Below, one piece after another: positions 25,910-35,441 of a DNA stretch of 64,000 nucleotides (position 1 is its first letter; every line of letters begins with the position of its first letter). The position numbers and the translations under genes were made by a program. The DNA is from Mediterranea massiliensis (GTDB lineage: Bacteria > Bacteroidota > Bacteroidia > Bacteroidales > Bacteroidaceae), in the NCBI GenBank assembly GCA_015060685.1, contig SUXZ01000001.1, forward strand, positions 62,001 through 126,000. The letters are read 5' to 3'. The notes beneath the pieces were generated by a model. That model ran no database searches. It was not told the origin of the DNA and was given only the letters and a program-made list of their open reading frames with translations.

Positions 25910-26621
25910 CGATGGCTACATTCAGCGACTCGCTGGTGACGCATCCTTCGGGATAGTTGGGTATTAGGATGCGACGGTTGATGAGTACTGATACCGCTTT
26001 GCTGATACCGTTTCCTTCGTTTCCCATCACAATCAATCCATGTTTGGATAGTGGCTGCTTGTAGAGGTTGTCGCCATCTAAAAAGGTGCCGTAAACGGGC
26101 GTGTCGTCAAGGGATTGAATCAATTCGGGCAGGGGAGTGTAGCAGACGTGGACACGTGCTATGGCACCCATTGTAGCTTGTATCACCTTGGGACTGAATG
26201 CATCGGCCGTATTGGGTGAGCAATAGATGTGGCGGATGCCAAACCAATCGGCCAGGCGGATGATGGTGCCTAAGTTTCCTGGATCTTGTACGTCGTCTAG
26301 TGCCAGGCAAAGCTCGCGTTGGGGAATGGTCGTATCTGTCGTCTCATCGGGTTGCTCGAATAGCGCAAGTACTTGTTGGGGCGTTTTCAGCAAGCTGACA
26401 CGCGACAATTCGTTGTCGGTAACCTCAATCACCTCTTTAGCTTCGGTTACGGGATGTTGTGCCAGCCATTCGGGGGTGGTTACAAGCATTCGGCAAGGGA
26501 AGTGTCCCAACAAATCGCCTACCAACTTAGGGCCTTCGGCTATGAATAGCCGTTCGGCTTTTCGGTTTTTTTTCAGCTCGAACGAGCGGATGTATTTTAT
26601 GCAATTCTTACTTAGCGCCAT
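25860..26621 (-). CDS. TrmH/SpoU family RNA 2'-O-methyltransferase
   Basis: This 253-aa protein has the N-terminal substrate-binding domain (‘KKNRKAERLFIAEGPKLVGD’) and the C-terminal SPOUT knot with the three SpoU motifs: ‘LALDDVQDPGNLGTIIRLAD’, ‘LIVMGNEGNGISKAV’ and ‘RILIPNYPEGCVTSESLNVA’. Such enzymes methylate ribose 2'-OH groups in rRNA or tRNA using S-adenosylmethionine; the target nucleotide is not predictable here. The frame opens at a TTG at 26639, but the ATG at 26621 (MALSKNCIKYIRSFE) is the likely start. It is convergent with the small gene ending at 25909. Confidence 0.92.
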   Translation of the reverse strand: MALSKNCIKYIRSFELKKNRKAERLFIAEGPKLVGDLLGHFPCRMLVTTPEWLAQHPVTEAKEVIEVTDNELSRVSLLKTPQQVLALFEQPDETTDTTIPQRELCLALDDVQDPGNLGTIIRLADWFGIRHIYCSPNTADAFSPKVIQATMGAIARVHVCYTPLPELIQSLDDTPVYGTFLDGDNLYKQPLSKHGLIVMGNEGNGISKAVSVLINRRILIPNYPEGCVTSESLNVAIATAVVCAEFRRQALTM

Positions 26622-26710
26622 CACTACAATATTTATCAATCTATCGAGGGCAAATGTAGCGGTTTATTTCAACATATTCATTATCTTTGTAGCAAAAATA
26701 ACACCTCTGC

Positions 26711-29029
26711 ATGAAGATAGCTTCGAAACACTATATATTGATTATCGTTCTGCTCGTACTTTTGTCGGCTTGCTCGACTACAAAGTATGTGCCCGATGGT
26801 TCCTATCTGCTGGATGAGGTGGAGATTATTACCGATAACAAGGAACTGAAACCTTCGGAATTGTCGCTTTACCTGCGCCAAAAATCTAATAATAAGTGGT
26901 TTAATCTGTTTAAAACGCAATTGCATATCTATAGCTTGTCGGGACGCGATTCGACGAAATGGATTAATAAAGCGTTGCGAAGAGTAGGCGATGCGCCGGT
27001 TATCTTCAGTGATTTTGAAACACGCCTCACGCAAGATGAGCTGAAGAAGAGTATCAACAACCGGGGATACATGAGCGCAAGCGTGGATTACTCGACAAAG
27101 GTAAAGAAGAAAAAGCTGAAGCTCACTTACCACGTCACAAGTGGAAAACCCTATCGGGTGCGCTCAATCAGCTACCGGATACCCGACAAAAAGGTGGAAG
27201 AGTATATCTTGGGCGATTCGGCCAATACGCTTATCCGTGAAGGGATTTTGTTTGATGTAAATGTGCTGGACAATGAACGGCAACGCATCACCCGCCACTT
27301 GACTGAAAACGGTTATTATAAGTTCAATAAGGAGTATATTACTTATGTGGCCGATACGGTAAAGAACAGCTATCTGGTGGATTTGGCCATGCATGTGGAT
27401 ATGTTCAAGGCTCATGCCGATGCCACGCCGGAGCCTCACAAGCAATACTACATGAACAACGTGAGTTTCATTACCGATTATGACGTGATGCAATCGTCCG
27501 ATATCGGTAGCATTGAAATAAACGACTCGATTCATTATCGCAATCATCCCATCTATTTCAAGGATAAGCTGAACTTGCGTCCGAAGATACTTTCCACAAA
27601 CTCGGCTATCGGGCGAGGAGGGTTGTATAATGTTCAGGATGTGGAGAATACCTATTCTAACTTCAGCCGTTTGCAATACATCCGATATACAAATATCCGT
27701 TTCTATGAAACGCAACTGGGCGATACTACCAAGTTGAATACCTATGTAATGTTGACAAAGAACAAACCTAAATCCATCTCTTTCCAACTGGACGGTACCA
27801 ACTCGGCAGGTGACTTGGGAGCCGCCGCTGCCCTCTCTTTTCAGCATCGCAATCTGTTCAAAGGCTCGGAATTGTTCTCGTTACGCCTTCGTGGTGCTTT
27901 CGAAGCGGTGTCGGGCTTGCAGACAACCTATCGCGACGATGGATATACCGAAATCGGTGTGGAGGCTTCGCTTAACTTCCCCCGTTTTATTTTCCCTTTC
28001 CTTTCGTCGGATTATCGGAAGAAAATTCGTGCCACTACCGAGTTGAATATCCAATATAACTATCAGTTCCGTCCGGAATTTACGCGCATTGTCGCCTCGG
28101 CAGGTTGGGGATATCGTTGGGGATTGAAACAACAGTATTCTCAGCATCGCATCGATTTGGTGGACATCAACTACCTGTACATGCCTTGGATTTCGGCCGA
28201 TTTCAAGGATAAATATTTGCAGGAGAACAAGGAGAATTACATCTTGAAGTATAACTACGAAGACCGCCTGATAGTGCGTACAGGCTATAGCTTTACCTTT
28301 AATAGTGCGGGTAGAGCATTGGTAAACAATACGTTGATTGGTAATTCGTATGCCGTGCGATTTAATGTGGAATCGGCGGGCAATCTGCTTTATGCCTTCT
28401 CAAGCTTGGCTAAGCTTCCCAAGAATGGCAATAATGAATACACTTTGCTCGACATCCCTTTTGCACAATATGTAAAGGCAGATATTGATTTTGCGGGCAA
28501 CTATGTAATTGACTCACGCAACTCGATTGCCTTCCATGTGGCGGCCGGTATTGCGGTGCCTTATGGAAATGCCGACGTGATTCCTTTTGAAAAACGCTAC
28601 TTCTCGGGTGGTGCGAATAGTGTTCGCGGATGGTCGGTACGCGAATTAGGGCCGGGTAAATATGTGGGCGACAATAACTTCCTGAATCATTCGGGTGATA
28701 TCAAGTTTGATGCAAGTATCGAGTATCGCACCAAACTTTTCTGGAAGTTCGATGGCGCCTTGTTTATCGATGCCGGTAATATCTGGACACTTCGGGATTA
28801 CGACGATCAGCCAGGCGGACAATTCAAGTTGGATAGTTTCTATAAACAGATAGCTGCTTCGTATGGCATGGGATTGCGTCTCGACTTGGATTTCTTTGTG
28901 ATTCGTTTCGATGCCGGTATGAAGGCCATTAATCCGATTTACGAAAGCGGCCGCAACCGTTATCCCATCTATCATCCCAAACTTAGCCGGGATTTGGCTT
29001 TGCACTTTGCCGTTGGTTATCCTTTCTAA
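26711..29029 (+). CDS. Omp85-family outer-membrane lipoprotein, TamL/BamA-like
   Basis: This 772-aa protein has a lipobox (LVLLSAC, Cys21), unusual for Omp85 proteins and typical of the TamL group of Bacteroidota. POTRA-like repeats follow (‘DEVEIITDNKELKPSELSLY’, ‘KPYRVRSISYRIPD’). From about residue 340 comes a 16-stranded barrel with the loop-6 motif in ‘FSGGANSVRGWSVRELGPG’ and final strand ‘LALHFAVGYPF’ ending in Phe. TamL is proposed to act with TamB in lipid transport or outer-membrane assembly. TATCTTTG at 26682-26689 is the probable -7 box. A terminator follows at 29036. Confidence 0.92.
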   Translation: MKIASKHYILIIVLLVLLSACSTTKYVPDGSYLLDEVEIITDNKELKPSELSLYLRQKSNNKWFNLFKTQLHIYSLSGRDSTKWINKALRRVGDAPVIFSDFETRLTQDELKKSINNRGYMSASVDYSTKVKKKKLKLTYHVTSGKPYRVRSISYRIPDKKVEEYILGDSANTLIREGILFDVNVLDNERQRITRHLTENGYYKFNKEYITYVADTVKNSYLVDLAMHVDMFKAHADATPEPHKQYYMNNVSFITDYDVMQSSDIGSIEINDSIHYRNHPIYFKDKLNLRPKILSTNSAIGRGGLYNVQDVENTYSNFSRLQYIRYTNIRFYETQLGDTTKLNTYVMLTKNKPKSISFQLDGTNSAGDLGAAAALSFQHRNLFKGSELFSLRLRGAFEAVSGLQTTYRDDGYTEIGVEASLNFPRFIFPFLSSDYRKKIRATTELNIQYNYQFRPEFTRIVASAGWGYRWGLKQQYSQHRIDLVDINYLYMPWISADFKDKYLQENKENYILKYNYEDRLIVRTGYSFTFNSAGRALVNNTLIGNSYAVRFNVESAGNLLYAFSSLAKLPKNGNNEYTLLDIPFAQYVKADIDFAGNYVIDSRNSIAFHVAAGIAVPYGNADVIPFEKRYFSGGANSVRGWSVRELGPGKYVGDNNFLNHSGDIKFDASIEYRTKLFWKFDGALFIDAGNIWTLRDYDDQPGGQFKLDSFYKQIAASYGMGLRLDLDFFVIRFDAGMKAINPIYESGRNRYPIYHPKLSRDLALHFAVGYPF

Positions 29030-29035
29030 CGATAT

Positions 29036-29075
29036 AAGCCCCCAATGCAATAGAGCAATGGGGGCTTTCATTTTG
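29036..29075 (+). terminator. Terminator of the TamL-like gene
   Basis: AAGCCCCCA pairs with TGGGGGCTT around an 11-13 base loop, followed by TTCATTTTG. It may serve both the plus-strand gene and the convergent gene ending at 29098. Confidence 0.7.
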
Positions 29076-29097
29076 TATGATTGTCTAATACTTCTGC

Positions 29098-29799
29098 TTA
29101 GAAACTGATGCCGAATACAAAGAATGTATCTTCGGTAGCCGGATTACATGCTAATTTAGCAAATAAAGGCAACGAGAAGTTGTTGGTAATTTCAATTTCT
29201 TTTTCTGCCGTCAAGCTGATTTCACGTACAGAAAAGCCGTTGGCACCATAATAGTCGTTTGCCCATGGGGTTGCGCCAACCTCAGCTGTCCAATCGATAC
29301 CACCCAAAGTGAATGGGGCAGACAGGGTAACGTATGAAGAATAAGCGCGTTCGCCATCTTCGTTCACACCATCGGCACCGGCAATGTTGGTGTACCAATT
29401 AACGGCCAATACATCGAAGTCGTATCCGATTTGTGCTTCAAATACATGGTCTGTGTTGTGAGCGCCATAGTGGAAGAATCCTGTACCGTAATCTACCCAG
29501 TAGTCGGTCAACGAAATACTGAAACCACCTGTGCTGTAGCCCAATGTAAGGTCGATTTCCTTGTCGTCGGTACTTTCAACGCCTACATTACCCCATGCAG
29601 AAAGCGAGAAACCTTTATAGTCAAGGCTCAACGAGGGTTGGATACTGAATCCGCCAAGTTTTTGGCCGCGCCATACATAACTGCTCACTACATCGGCACC
29701 TACCGATGCCTCTACTTCGTCTTGTGCTTTGATTGTGGTGAAGGGAATCAACAGTGTCAGCAATGCCAACACACAAACTTTCATGTTGTTTTTTCTCAT
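29098..29799 (-). CDS. Putative outer-membrane porin-like protein (TorF-like)
   Basis: This 233-aa protein has a signal peptide (about residues 1-25, ending TIKAQ). The mature chain opens with ‘VEASVGADVVSSYVWRGQKL’, a stretch typical of small putative porins of the TorF-like kind, and continues with alternating strands (‘GFSLSAWGNVGVES’, ‘FSISLTDYWVDYG’, ‘AYSSYVTLSAPFTLGGIDWT’), ending ‘TFFVFGISF’ with a C-terminal Phe as in beta barrels. No known substrate. A good promoter lies at 29875-29904 and two palindromes lie further upstream. Confidence 0.75.
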   Translation of the reverse strand: MRKNNMKVCVLALLTLLIPFTTIKAQDEVEASVGADVVSSYVWRGQKLGGFSIQPSLSLDYKGFSLSAWGNVGVESTDDKEIDLTLGYSTGGFSISLTDYWVDYGTGFFHYGAHNTDHVFEAQIGYDFDVLAVNWYTNIAGADGVNEDGERAYSSYVTLSAPFTLGGIDWTAEVGATPWANDYYGANGFSVREISLTAEKEIEITNNFSLPLFAKLACNPATEDTFFVFGISF

Positions 29800-29874
29800 T
29801 TTTTGTTTTTACAAAATTAAAAATTAAACAATAAAAAAATAACACTACAATAGCTCTTTGCTATAAATCGGGCG

Positions 29875-29904
29875 CAAATATACGGCAAAAATTTACTTAT
29901 ACAA
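29875..29904 (-). promoter_or_regulatory. Promoter for the porin-like gene
   Basis: On the minus strand TTG (29904-29902), 19-base spacer, TATATTTG (29882-29875), about 75 bases before the start codon at 29799. The rest of 29905-30019 shows no gene. Confidence 0.7.
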
Positions 29905-30019
29905 TGATTTGTATGGCAATATTTTTATTTTCCGTTTGTTAATGGTGCTTTTTGATAGTATAGTGATAGGTTAAGGCCTCCTAACAAGTGATAAAGGCTC
30001 ATCGCATAAATAAAAAATA

Positions 30020-30077
30020 ATTTATGCATAAATTCCATTTGAATTTATACTAAAATTCAATTAGCATTTATGCATAA
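30020..30077. promoter_or_regulatory. Pair of ATTTATGCATAAAT palindromes
   Basis: 30020-30033 is a perfect 14-bp palindrome, and 30066-30077 repeats its 12-base core exactly (ATTTATGCATAA), 46 bases further on, centre to centre close to four helical turns. They lie between the Hsp20 gene's terminator and the promoter of the porin-like gene, so an operator for the latter is possible. Confidence 0.4.
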
Positions 30078-30092
30078 CCGATATATAAAACA

Positions 30093-30115
30093 AAAGCCTT
30101 GCATGGCAAGGCTTT
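30093..30115 (-). terminator. Terminator of the Hsp20 gene
   Basis: AAAGCCTTGC pairs perfectly with GCAAGGCTTT around CAT. On the minus strand it is followed by TGTTTTAT. It lies 19 bases beyond the Hsp20 stop. Confidence 0.75.
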
Positions 30116-30134
30116 AGAAGTTGTTTTTCCGAGA

Positions 30135-30614
30135 CTATTTAATCTCGATGATTTGTTTCTTGCACTCTTTATCGCAAGGTTTTGTTTTGGGAAGTTTGAT
30201 TTTCAAAATTCCATTCTTTACTTTGGCCTCAATGTGTTCTTTATCCACGTTGTCAGGCAAAATCATGGTTTGCTCAAACTTGTTGTACGTGAACTCGCGG
30301 CGCAGGAAGCGGCCCTCTTTCTTCTTTTCCTTAGGCTCTTTCTGTGCATCGGGGTTTTCGCATTTGCCATCGTTGTTGCAACAGCACTCGCTCTTCTTTT
30401 CCATACGGATGATGAGGTTGTTGAACTCGTCTACGTGTACATCGAAGTCTTCTTTGCACATGCCTGGTGCGGCAATGGCAATTTTATAGGCTTCATCTGT
30501 TTCGAAAACGTTTATGGCTGGTGCCTGATGGTTGGCCGAATCGAGCCATTTGCTTTCGAAGAAATCATTGAAAAGGCTTGGCCACCAATTTTGGTTTCGT
30601 TTCATTGGCATCAT
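30135..30614 (-). CDS. Hsp20/alpha-crystallin small heat-shock protein with a cysteine-rich insert
   Basis: This 159-aa holdase chaperone begins MMPMKRNQNWWPSLFNDFF. The alpha-crystallin domain runs from about residue 33 (‘APAINVFETDEAYKIAIAAP’) to ‘VKNGILKIKLPK’, the last being the conserved A-x-x-x-N-G-x-L motif. Between the strands is an unusual lysine-rich insert beginning ‘SECCCNNDGKCENP’, with four cysteines, and two more cysteines are in the tail (PCDKECKK). An AAAGGAG sequence (30624-30630 on the minus strand) lies 9 bases before the ATG, a strong Shine-Dalgarno site that is rare in this phylum and supports the chosen start. Confidence 0.93.
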   Translation of the reverse strand: MMPMKRNQNWWPSLFNDFFESKWLDSANHQAPAINVFETDEAYKIAIAAPGMCKEDFDVHVDEFNNLIIRMEKKSECCCNNDGKCENPDAQKEPKEKKKEGRFLRREFTYNKFEQTMILPDNVDKEHIEAKVKNGILKIKLPKTKPCDKECKKQIIEIK

Positions 30615-30719
30615 AGTTATACTCTCCTTTCAGTTTAGTTAGACAATAGTTTATTTCTTTTCTGAACGTCTGTTCGAAGGGTATAACGGCCACGAATCGC
30701 CTTTGTTCGGGGCAGTAGG

Positions 30720-31175
30720 TTAAATTAACTTGAATCGCATGCGCCAACGTTGTGCTTCGCCGTCGTAGTCGTGGCTGATGATTTTGAATGTGCCTATCTC
30801 CGAGGTGTTTTCTACGTGCAAGCCGATGCAAAGACATTCGTCGTAGTTGCCAATCTTTACTACACGCACGGTTTCGGAAGCACCATCGGGCAAGCGTTCA
30901 AGGTCGAAACGTCCCATTGCTTCGGTTTGTGTGATGTACTCCATCGTAACGGGCAATCCGCTTGCTATCACTTCGTTTACGGCCTTTTCCAGCTTTTCCA
31001 CTTGCTCGTCGGTAGGTGCTTGCGCCAGGCGATAATCAAGTTTCGACTTTTTCCGTTCGATGTGCGCCGATACTGAACGACCGCAATCGAATAGCCTTAT
31101 CATGGTTTGGTTTACAATGTGCTCGCATGTATGCATGGGAGGGTACTCCGCTTTGTTGTGTTCGTTTAATTCCAT
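30720..31175 (-). CDS. AlaX-like alanyl-tRNA editing domain protein
   Basis: This 151-aa protein corresponds to the stand-alone second additional domain (SAD) of alanyl/threonyl-tRNA synthetases, which hydrolyses mischarged tRNA. The metal-binding HxxxH appears as ‘MHTCEHIVNQ’, and the second half of the site as ‘CLCIGLHVENTSEIG’ (C-x3-H type). ‘RKKSKLDYRLAQAPTDEQVE’ fits the helical middle. It is shorter than AlaX-M proteins and lacks the glycine-rich N-terminal domain. Substrate (Ser-tRNA(Ala) or other) is not predictable. It is separated from spt by a terminator. Confidence 0.8.
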   Translation of the reverse strand: MELNEHNKAEYPPMHTCEHIVNQTMIRLFDCGRSVSAHIERKKSKLDYRLAQAPTDEQVEKLEKAVNEVIASGLPVTMEYITQTEAMGRFDLERLPDGASETVRVVKIGNYDECLCIGLHVENTSEIGTFKIISHDYDGEAQRWRMRFKLI

Positions 31176-31192
31176 AAGATTTCTATTTAAAT

Positions 31193-31224
31193 AAAAAGTG
31201 CCAAGTAGCGATTACCTGGCACTT
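31193..31224 (-). terminator. Terminator of the serine palmitoyltransferase gene
   Basis: AAGTGCCA and TGGCACTT, extended by GTA/TAC, form a stem that on the minus strand is followed by TTTATTT, 22 bases after the gene's stop codon. Confidence 0.75.
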
Positions 31225-31245
31225 CTATGTTGGATAGTTGATTGT

Positions 31246-32433
31246 TTATTCAATGATACCAAGTGCTTTGAAGCATTTGGCAAGTTTTTCTACGGCAAAG
31301 TCAACTTGCTCTTTGGTGTGGGTAGCCATCAATGCTACGCGGACAAGCGTGTCTTGCGGAGCGCATGCCGGTGGAATAACCGGGTTGATGAAGATACCTT
31401 CGTCGAAAGCCATCTTGGTAACGATAAAGGTCTTTTCTACATCGCGTACATACAAAGGAATGATGGGCGACTCGGTCTCACCAATTTCGAAGCCTGCGTT
31501 ACGGAACTTTTCGAGTGCATAGTTGGTGATTTGCCATAAAGCTTCAATGCGTTCGGGCTCATCTTTCAATATTTGCAAAGCGGTGCGTGCCGATGCGGTA
31601 GCGGCCGGTGTGCTACTTGCCTGGAAGATGTACGAGCGGGCATTGTGGCGAAGCCAGTTGATTACCTCCTTATCGCCGGCAACAAATCCACCGATCGAAG
31701 CCAACGACTTGCTGAAGGTACCCATGATGATATCTACATCGTCGGTCACGCCAAAGTGATCGCATACGCCGCGTCCGTTCTTGCCGAATACGCCTAGGCC
31801 GTGAGCCTCGTCAACGTAAATGCTGGCATTGTATTTCTTCTTCAAGCGTACAATCTCGGGGAGAGGGGCAAGGTCGCCTTCCATAGAGAAAACACCATCT
31901 ACAATAATCAGTTTGACGGCATTGGGTTCGCATCGTTGGAGTTGCTTTTCCAAGTCCTCCATGTCGTTGTGCTTGTAGCGCAATTGAGTGGCAAATGACA
32001 AGCGACGGCCATCTACGATAGAGGCATGGTCGCGGTCGTCACAGATGAGATAGTCGCCACGGCCAACCAATTGTGGAATAACGCCTTCGTTTACGGTGAA
32101 ACCGGTTGAGAAACAAAGAGCATCGTCCTTTCCTACAAACTCGGCCAACTCCTTTTCCAACTCTACATGGATGTCCAATGTACCGTTCAAAAGGCGAGAA
32201 CCTGCGCAACCTGTTCCGTACTTGATTGTAGCTTGTACGGCGGCATCTACAATTCGCTTGTCGTAGGTAAGACCAAGATAGGCGTTCGAGCCAAACATCA
32301 ACACTTTCTTGCCATCCATCAGCACCTCAGTATCCTGGTGGCTATCAATCGTACGAAAATAGGGATATACACCTTGCGACATAAACTGTTGCGGAAGGTC
32401 GTATTTCACAAATTTTTCTGCTAATAGATTCAT
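31246..32433 (-). CDS. spt: Serine palmitoyltransferase (alpha-oxoamine synthase family)
   Basis: This 395-aa PLP enzyme belongs to the family of 2-amino-3-ketobutyrate ligase, BioF and serine palmitoyltransferase. The PLP lysine lies in ‘IIMGTFSKSLASIGGFVAGD’, the aspartate in ‘SIYVDEAHGLGVFGKNGRG’, and ‘GSNAYLGLTYD’ and ‘GTGCAGSRLLNGT’ are standard. I favour serine palmitoyltransferase, which condenses serine with a fatty acyl-CoA to start sphingolipid synthesis, because this matches the well-known Bacteroides enzyme in opening and length and because it is divergent from a lipid kinase gene. BioF or Kbl cannot be ruled out by motif alone. A TATCTTTG box lies at 32496-32489 on its strand. 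Confidence 0.88.
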   Translation of the reverse strand: MNLLAEKFVKYDLPQQFMSQGVYPYFRTIDSHQDTEVLMDGKKVLMFGSNAYLGLTYDKRIVDAAVQATIKYGTGCAGSRLLNGTLDIHVELEKELAEFVGKDDALCFSTGFTVNEGVIPQLVGRGDYLICDDRDHASIVDGRRLSFATQLRYKHNDMEDLEKQLQRCEPNAVKLIIVDGVFSMEGDLAPLPEIVRLKKKYNASIYVDEAHGLGVFGKNGRGVCDHFGVTDDVDIIMGTFSKSLASIGGFVAGDKEVINWLRHNARSYIFQASSTPAATASARTALQILKDEPERIEALWQITNYALEKFRNAGFEIGETESPIIPLYVRDVEKTFIVTKMAFDEGIFINPVIPPACAPQDTLVRVALMATHTKEQVDFAVEKLAKCFKALGIIE

Positions 32434-32616
32434 ATTTATTGTTTCTAAATTTCTTTTAATAGATTTCCCCTTAATGCAAAAGAGCGGGCAAAGATAATAA
32501 ATAAAGTCGGTTTGACCATATTTTAATTTAAAAAACTAACAATAATAAAATATTAAGTAAAAGTATCAGATAAAAGTATTACTTTTGTAGCTTAAACGAG
32601 TTGTGTACCCATATAA

Positions 32617-33642
32617 ATGAACAACGTTAAACGAAAAATAGCCTTTATTGTCAATCCTAAATCGGGTGTTTTTGGAAAGGAACAGATTGTTAGATGGATT
32701 GGCGAACGTATTGATAAACAACAATATGATGTTGAGGTTATCTATACGAAATGGGCTGGACATGCGGTAGGAATAGCCAAGGAAAAGGCCGCGGAAAACT
32801 ATTTTGCCGTGGTAGCTATCGGTGGAGATGGCACGATTAATGAAGTGGCACGCTCGTTGGTGCATACCGATACGGCTTTAGGCATCATACCATGTGGCTC
32901 GGGCAACGGATTGGCACGCCATCTGAAAATTGCTTTGGATGTAAAGAAAGCCATCGATTCGATAAACGAAGCGCGATTGGAAACCATCGATTATGGTATG
33001 ATTAACGACAATCCTTTCTTCTGTACTTGCGGTGTGGGATTTGATGCGTTCATCAGCATGAAATTTGCTGAAGCCGGTAAGCGTGGCCCGTTGACGTATA
33101 TCGAAAAAACAATCAGAGAAAGCATCAATTACGCCCCCGAGACATACGAAGTGGAAATTGATGGCCAGCGAAAGTCATACAAGGCGTTTGTTATCGCTTG
33201 TGGAAATGCTTCGCAATATGGAAACAATGCCTACATCACACCGCGTGCCAGCTTGAACGACGGATTGCTGGATGTGACCATTATCGAACCGTTCAACATG
33301 CTCGAAGCACCCTCTTTATCATTCCAATTGTTCAATAAGACAATCGATAAAGATAGCCATGTAAAGACGTTGAGGTGCTCGTCGTTACATATCAGACGTT
33401 CGAAATCCGGTGTGGCTCATTTTGATGGTGATCCCATCATGCTGGGCGAAAACATTGAAGTAAGAATCGTAAAACAGGGATTGAAGGTGATTGTACCATC
33501 GTCAAAAAACTCATCCGGGTTGCTGACAAGGGCACAAGACTATCTGGATGAAATAGATGCTTTCATCGATCAGGTATCAAGACAGAACAAAGTGATACTG
33601 ATTAAAGGGAAAAAACAGGTAAAAAAGATATTATCACAATAA
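32617..33642 (+). CDS. Diacylglycerol/sphingosine kinase family lipid kinase
   Basis: This 341-aa enzyme has the DAGK catalytic fold. ‘KIAFIVNPKSGVFGKEQIVR’ is the opening strand. The nucleotide-binding ‘VVAIGGDGTINEVARSLV’ carries the GGDGT motif, and ‘LGIIPCGSGNGLARHL’ the GSGNG(L/D)AR motif. The C-terminal domain includes ‘VAHFDGDPIM’ with the D-G-E-like motif. It would phosphorylate diacylglycerol or a long-chain base at the inner membrane. Divergence from spt suggests a sphingolipid or ceramide link (inference). TACTTTTG at 32580-32587 is the likely -7 box. aspS follows after 15 bases. Confidence 0.9.
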   Translation: MNNVKRKIAFIVNPKSGVFGKEQIVRWIGERIDKQQYDVEVIYTKWAGHAVGIAKEKAAENYFAVVAIGGDGTINEVARSLVHTDTALGIIPCGSGNGLARHLKIALDVKKAIDSINEARLETIDYGMINDNPFFCTCGVGFDAFISMKFAEAGKRGPLTYIEKTIRESINYAPETYEVEIDGQRKSYKAFVIACGNASQYGNNAYITPRASLNDGLLDVTIIEPFNMLEAPSLSFQLFNKTIDKDSHVKTLRCSSLHIRRSKSGVAHFDGDPIMLGENIEVRIVKQGLKVIVPSSKNSSGLLTRAQDYLDEIDAFIDQVSRQNKVILIKGKKQVKKILSQ

Positions 33643-33657
33643 ATTTATAGAAAGATT

Positions 33658-35415
33658 ATGTATAGAAGTCACACTTGTGGAGAGTTGAGAATCTCCGACG
33701 TAAACAAGCAAGTAACATTGGCCGGATGGGTGCAACGCAGCCGTAAAATGGGCGGTATGACATTCATCGACTTGCGCGACCGCTATGGCATTACCCAGTT
33801 GGTGTTCAACGAAGAGGTCAATGCTGAATTGTGCGAAAAGGCAAATCACTTGGGACGCGAATTTGTCATTCAGATTACCGGTATCGTAAACGAACGATAT
33901 AGCAAGAATGCCAATATGCCCACCGGAGACATTGAAATCATTGTAAACGAACTCAATGTGCTTAACTCGGCATTGACCCCTCCTTTTACCATCGAAGAGA
34001 ATACCGATGGCGGAGATGATATCCGTATGAAGTACCGTTACTTGGATTTGCGTCGTGCCAACGTAAGAAGCAATCTTGAATTGCGCCACAAGATGACTAT
34101 CGAAGTACGCAAATATCTCGATGAACAAGGATTTATCGAAGTTGAAACACCTATCTTGGTTGGTTCAACACCTGAAGGTGCACGCGACTTTGTTGTGCCT
34201 TCGCGCATGAATCCCGGACAATTCTATGCTTTGCCACAAAGCCCCCAAACATTGAAGCAATTGCTGATGGTGAGCGGATTTGACCGCTATTTCCAAATTG
34301 CAAAGTGCTTCCGAGACGAGGACTTACGTGCCGACCGCCAACCCGAGTTTACACAAATCGATTGCGAAATGTCGTTCGTAGAGCAAGAAGATGTAATTTC
34401 GCTTTTCGAAGGCATGGCAAAATACCTCTTCAAGCAACTTCGTGGAGTGGAAATTAACGAGCCGTTCATTCGTATGCCTTGGGCAGATGCCATGAAGTAT
34501 TATGGTAGCGACAAGCCCGACTTGCGTTTCGATATGAAGTTCGTTGAATTGATGGACATCTTGAAAGGCCACGGCTTTGCCGTATTCGATAATGCTGAAT
34601 ACATCGGAGGTATCTGTGCAAAGGGAGCAGCAAGCTATACACGCAAGCAACTCGATGCGTTGACCGACTATGTGAAGCGTCCGCAAATCGGTGCAAAGGG
34701 TATGGTATATGCCCGCGTTGAGGCCGATGGAAATGTCAAGTCGAGTGTGGATAAATTCTATACACAAGAGGTATTGCAACAAATGAAGCAAGCCTTTGGT
34801 GCCGAAGCCGGCGACTTGATTTTGATACTTAGTGGCGACGATGCAATGAAAACCCGCAAGCAACTTTGCGAACTTCGTTTGGAAGTTGCCGAGCAATTGG
34901 GATTGCGCGACAAGAACAAGTTTGCTTTGGCATGGATTGTTGACTTCCCAATGTTTGAATGGAGCGAGGAAGAGGGCCGCCTGATGGCTATGCACCATCC
35001 ATTTACACACCCCAAGGAAGAGGACATTCCTTTGTTGGATAGTAATCCGGCAGCTGTTCGTGCCGATGCTTACGACATGGTGTGCAACGGTGTTGAATTG
35101 GGTGGTGGTTCTATCCGTATCCACGATGCAGCATTGCAAGCCAAGATGTTCGAAATCTTAGGTTTCACCCCCGAAAAGGCTCAAGAACAATTCGGATTCC
35201 TGATGAATGCATTCAAGTATGGTGCACCTCCTCATGGCGGTTTGGCTTATGGTCTTGACCGTTGGGTGAGCATCTTTGCCGGTTTGGATAGTATTCGCGA
35301 TTGCATTGCCTTCCCGAAAAACAATAGTGGACGCGATGTGATGCTCGATGCACCTGGTTTCCTTGACCAAAAGCAATTGGATGAACTTCAGTTGAAACTT
35401 GATTTGAAAGAATAA
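33658..35415 (+). CDS. aspS: Aspartyl-tRNA synthetase
   Basis: This 585-aa class II synthetase charges tRNA(Asp). It begins with an OB-fold anticodon-binding domain (‘[20 protein letters not shown]’). Class II motifs follow: motif 1 with ‘[20 protein letters not shown]’, motif 2 ‘[19 protein letters not shown]’, and motif 3 ‘[16 protein letters not shown]’. A GAD-type insertion between motifs 2 and 3 shows the bacterial form. Length is typical. It probably shares a transcript with the upstream lipid kinase; the GH43 lipoprotein gene starts 26 bases downstream with no obvious promoter. Confidence 0.98.
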   Translation: MYRSHTCGELRISDVNKQVTLAGWVQRSRKMGGMTFIDLRDRYGITQLVFNEEVNAELCEKANHLGREFVIQITGIVNERYSKNANMPTGDIEIIVNELNVLNSALTPPFTIEENTDGGDDIRMKYRYLDLRRANVRSNLELRHKMTIEVRKYLDEQGFIEVETPILVGSTPEGARDFVVPSRMNPGQFYALPQSPQTLKQLLMVSGFDRYFQIAKCFRDEDLRADRQPEFTQIDCEMSFVEQEDVISLFEGMAKYLFKQLRGVEINEPFIRMPWADAMKYYGSDKPDLRFDMKFVELMDILKGHGFAVFDNAEYIGGICAKGAASYTRKQLDALTDYVKRPQIGAKGMVYARVEADGNVKSSVDKFYTQEVLQQMKQAFGAEAGDLILILSGDDAMKTRKQLCELRLEVAEQLGLRDKNKFALAWIVDFPMFEWSEEEGRLMAMHHPFTHPKEEDIPLLDSNPAAVRADAYDMVCNGVELGGGSIRIHDAALQAKMFEILGFTPEKAQEQFGFLMNAFKYGAPPHGGLAYGLDRWVSIFAGLDSIRDCIAFPKNNSGRDVMLDAPGFLDQKQLDELQLKLDLKE

Positions 35416-35441
35416 TACTTTTAACTAAAACCTAAACTACA

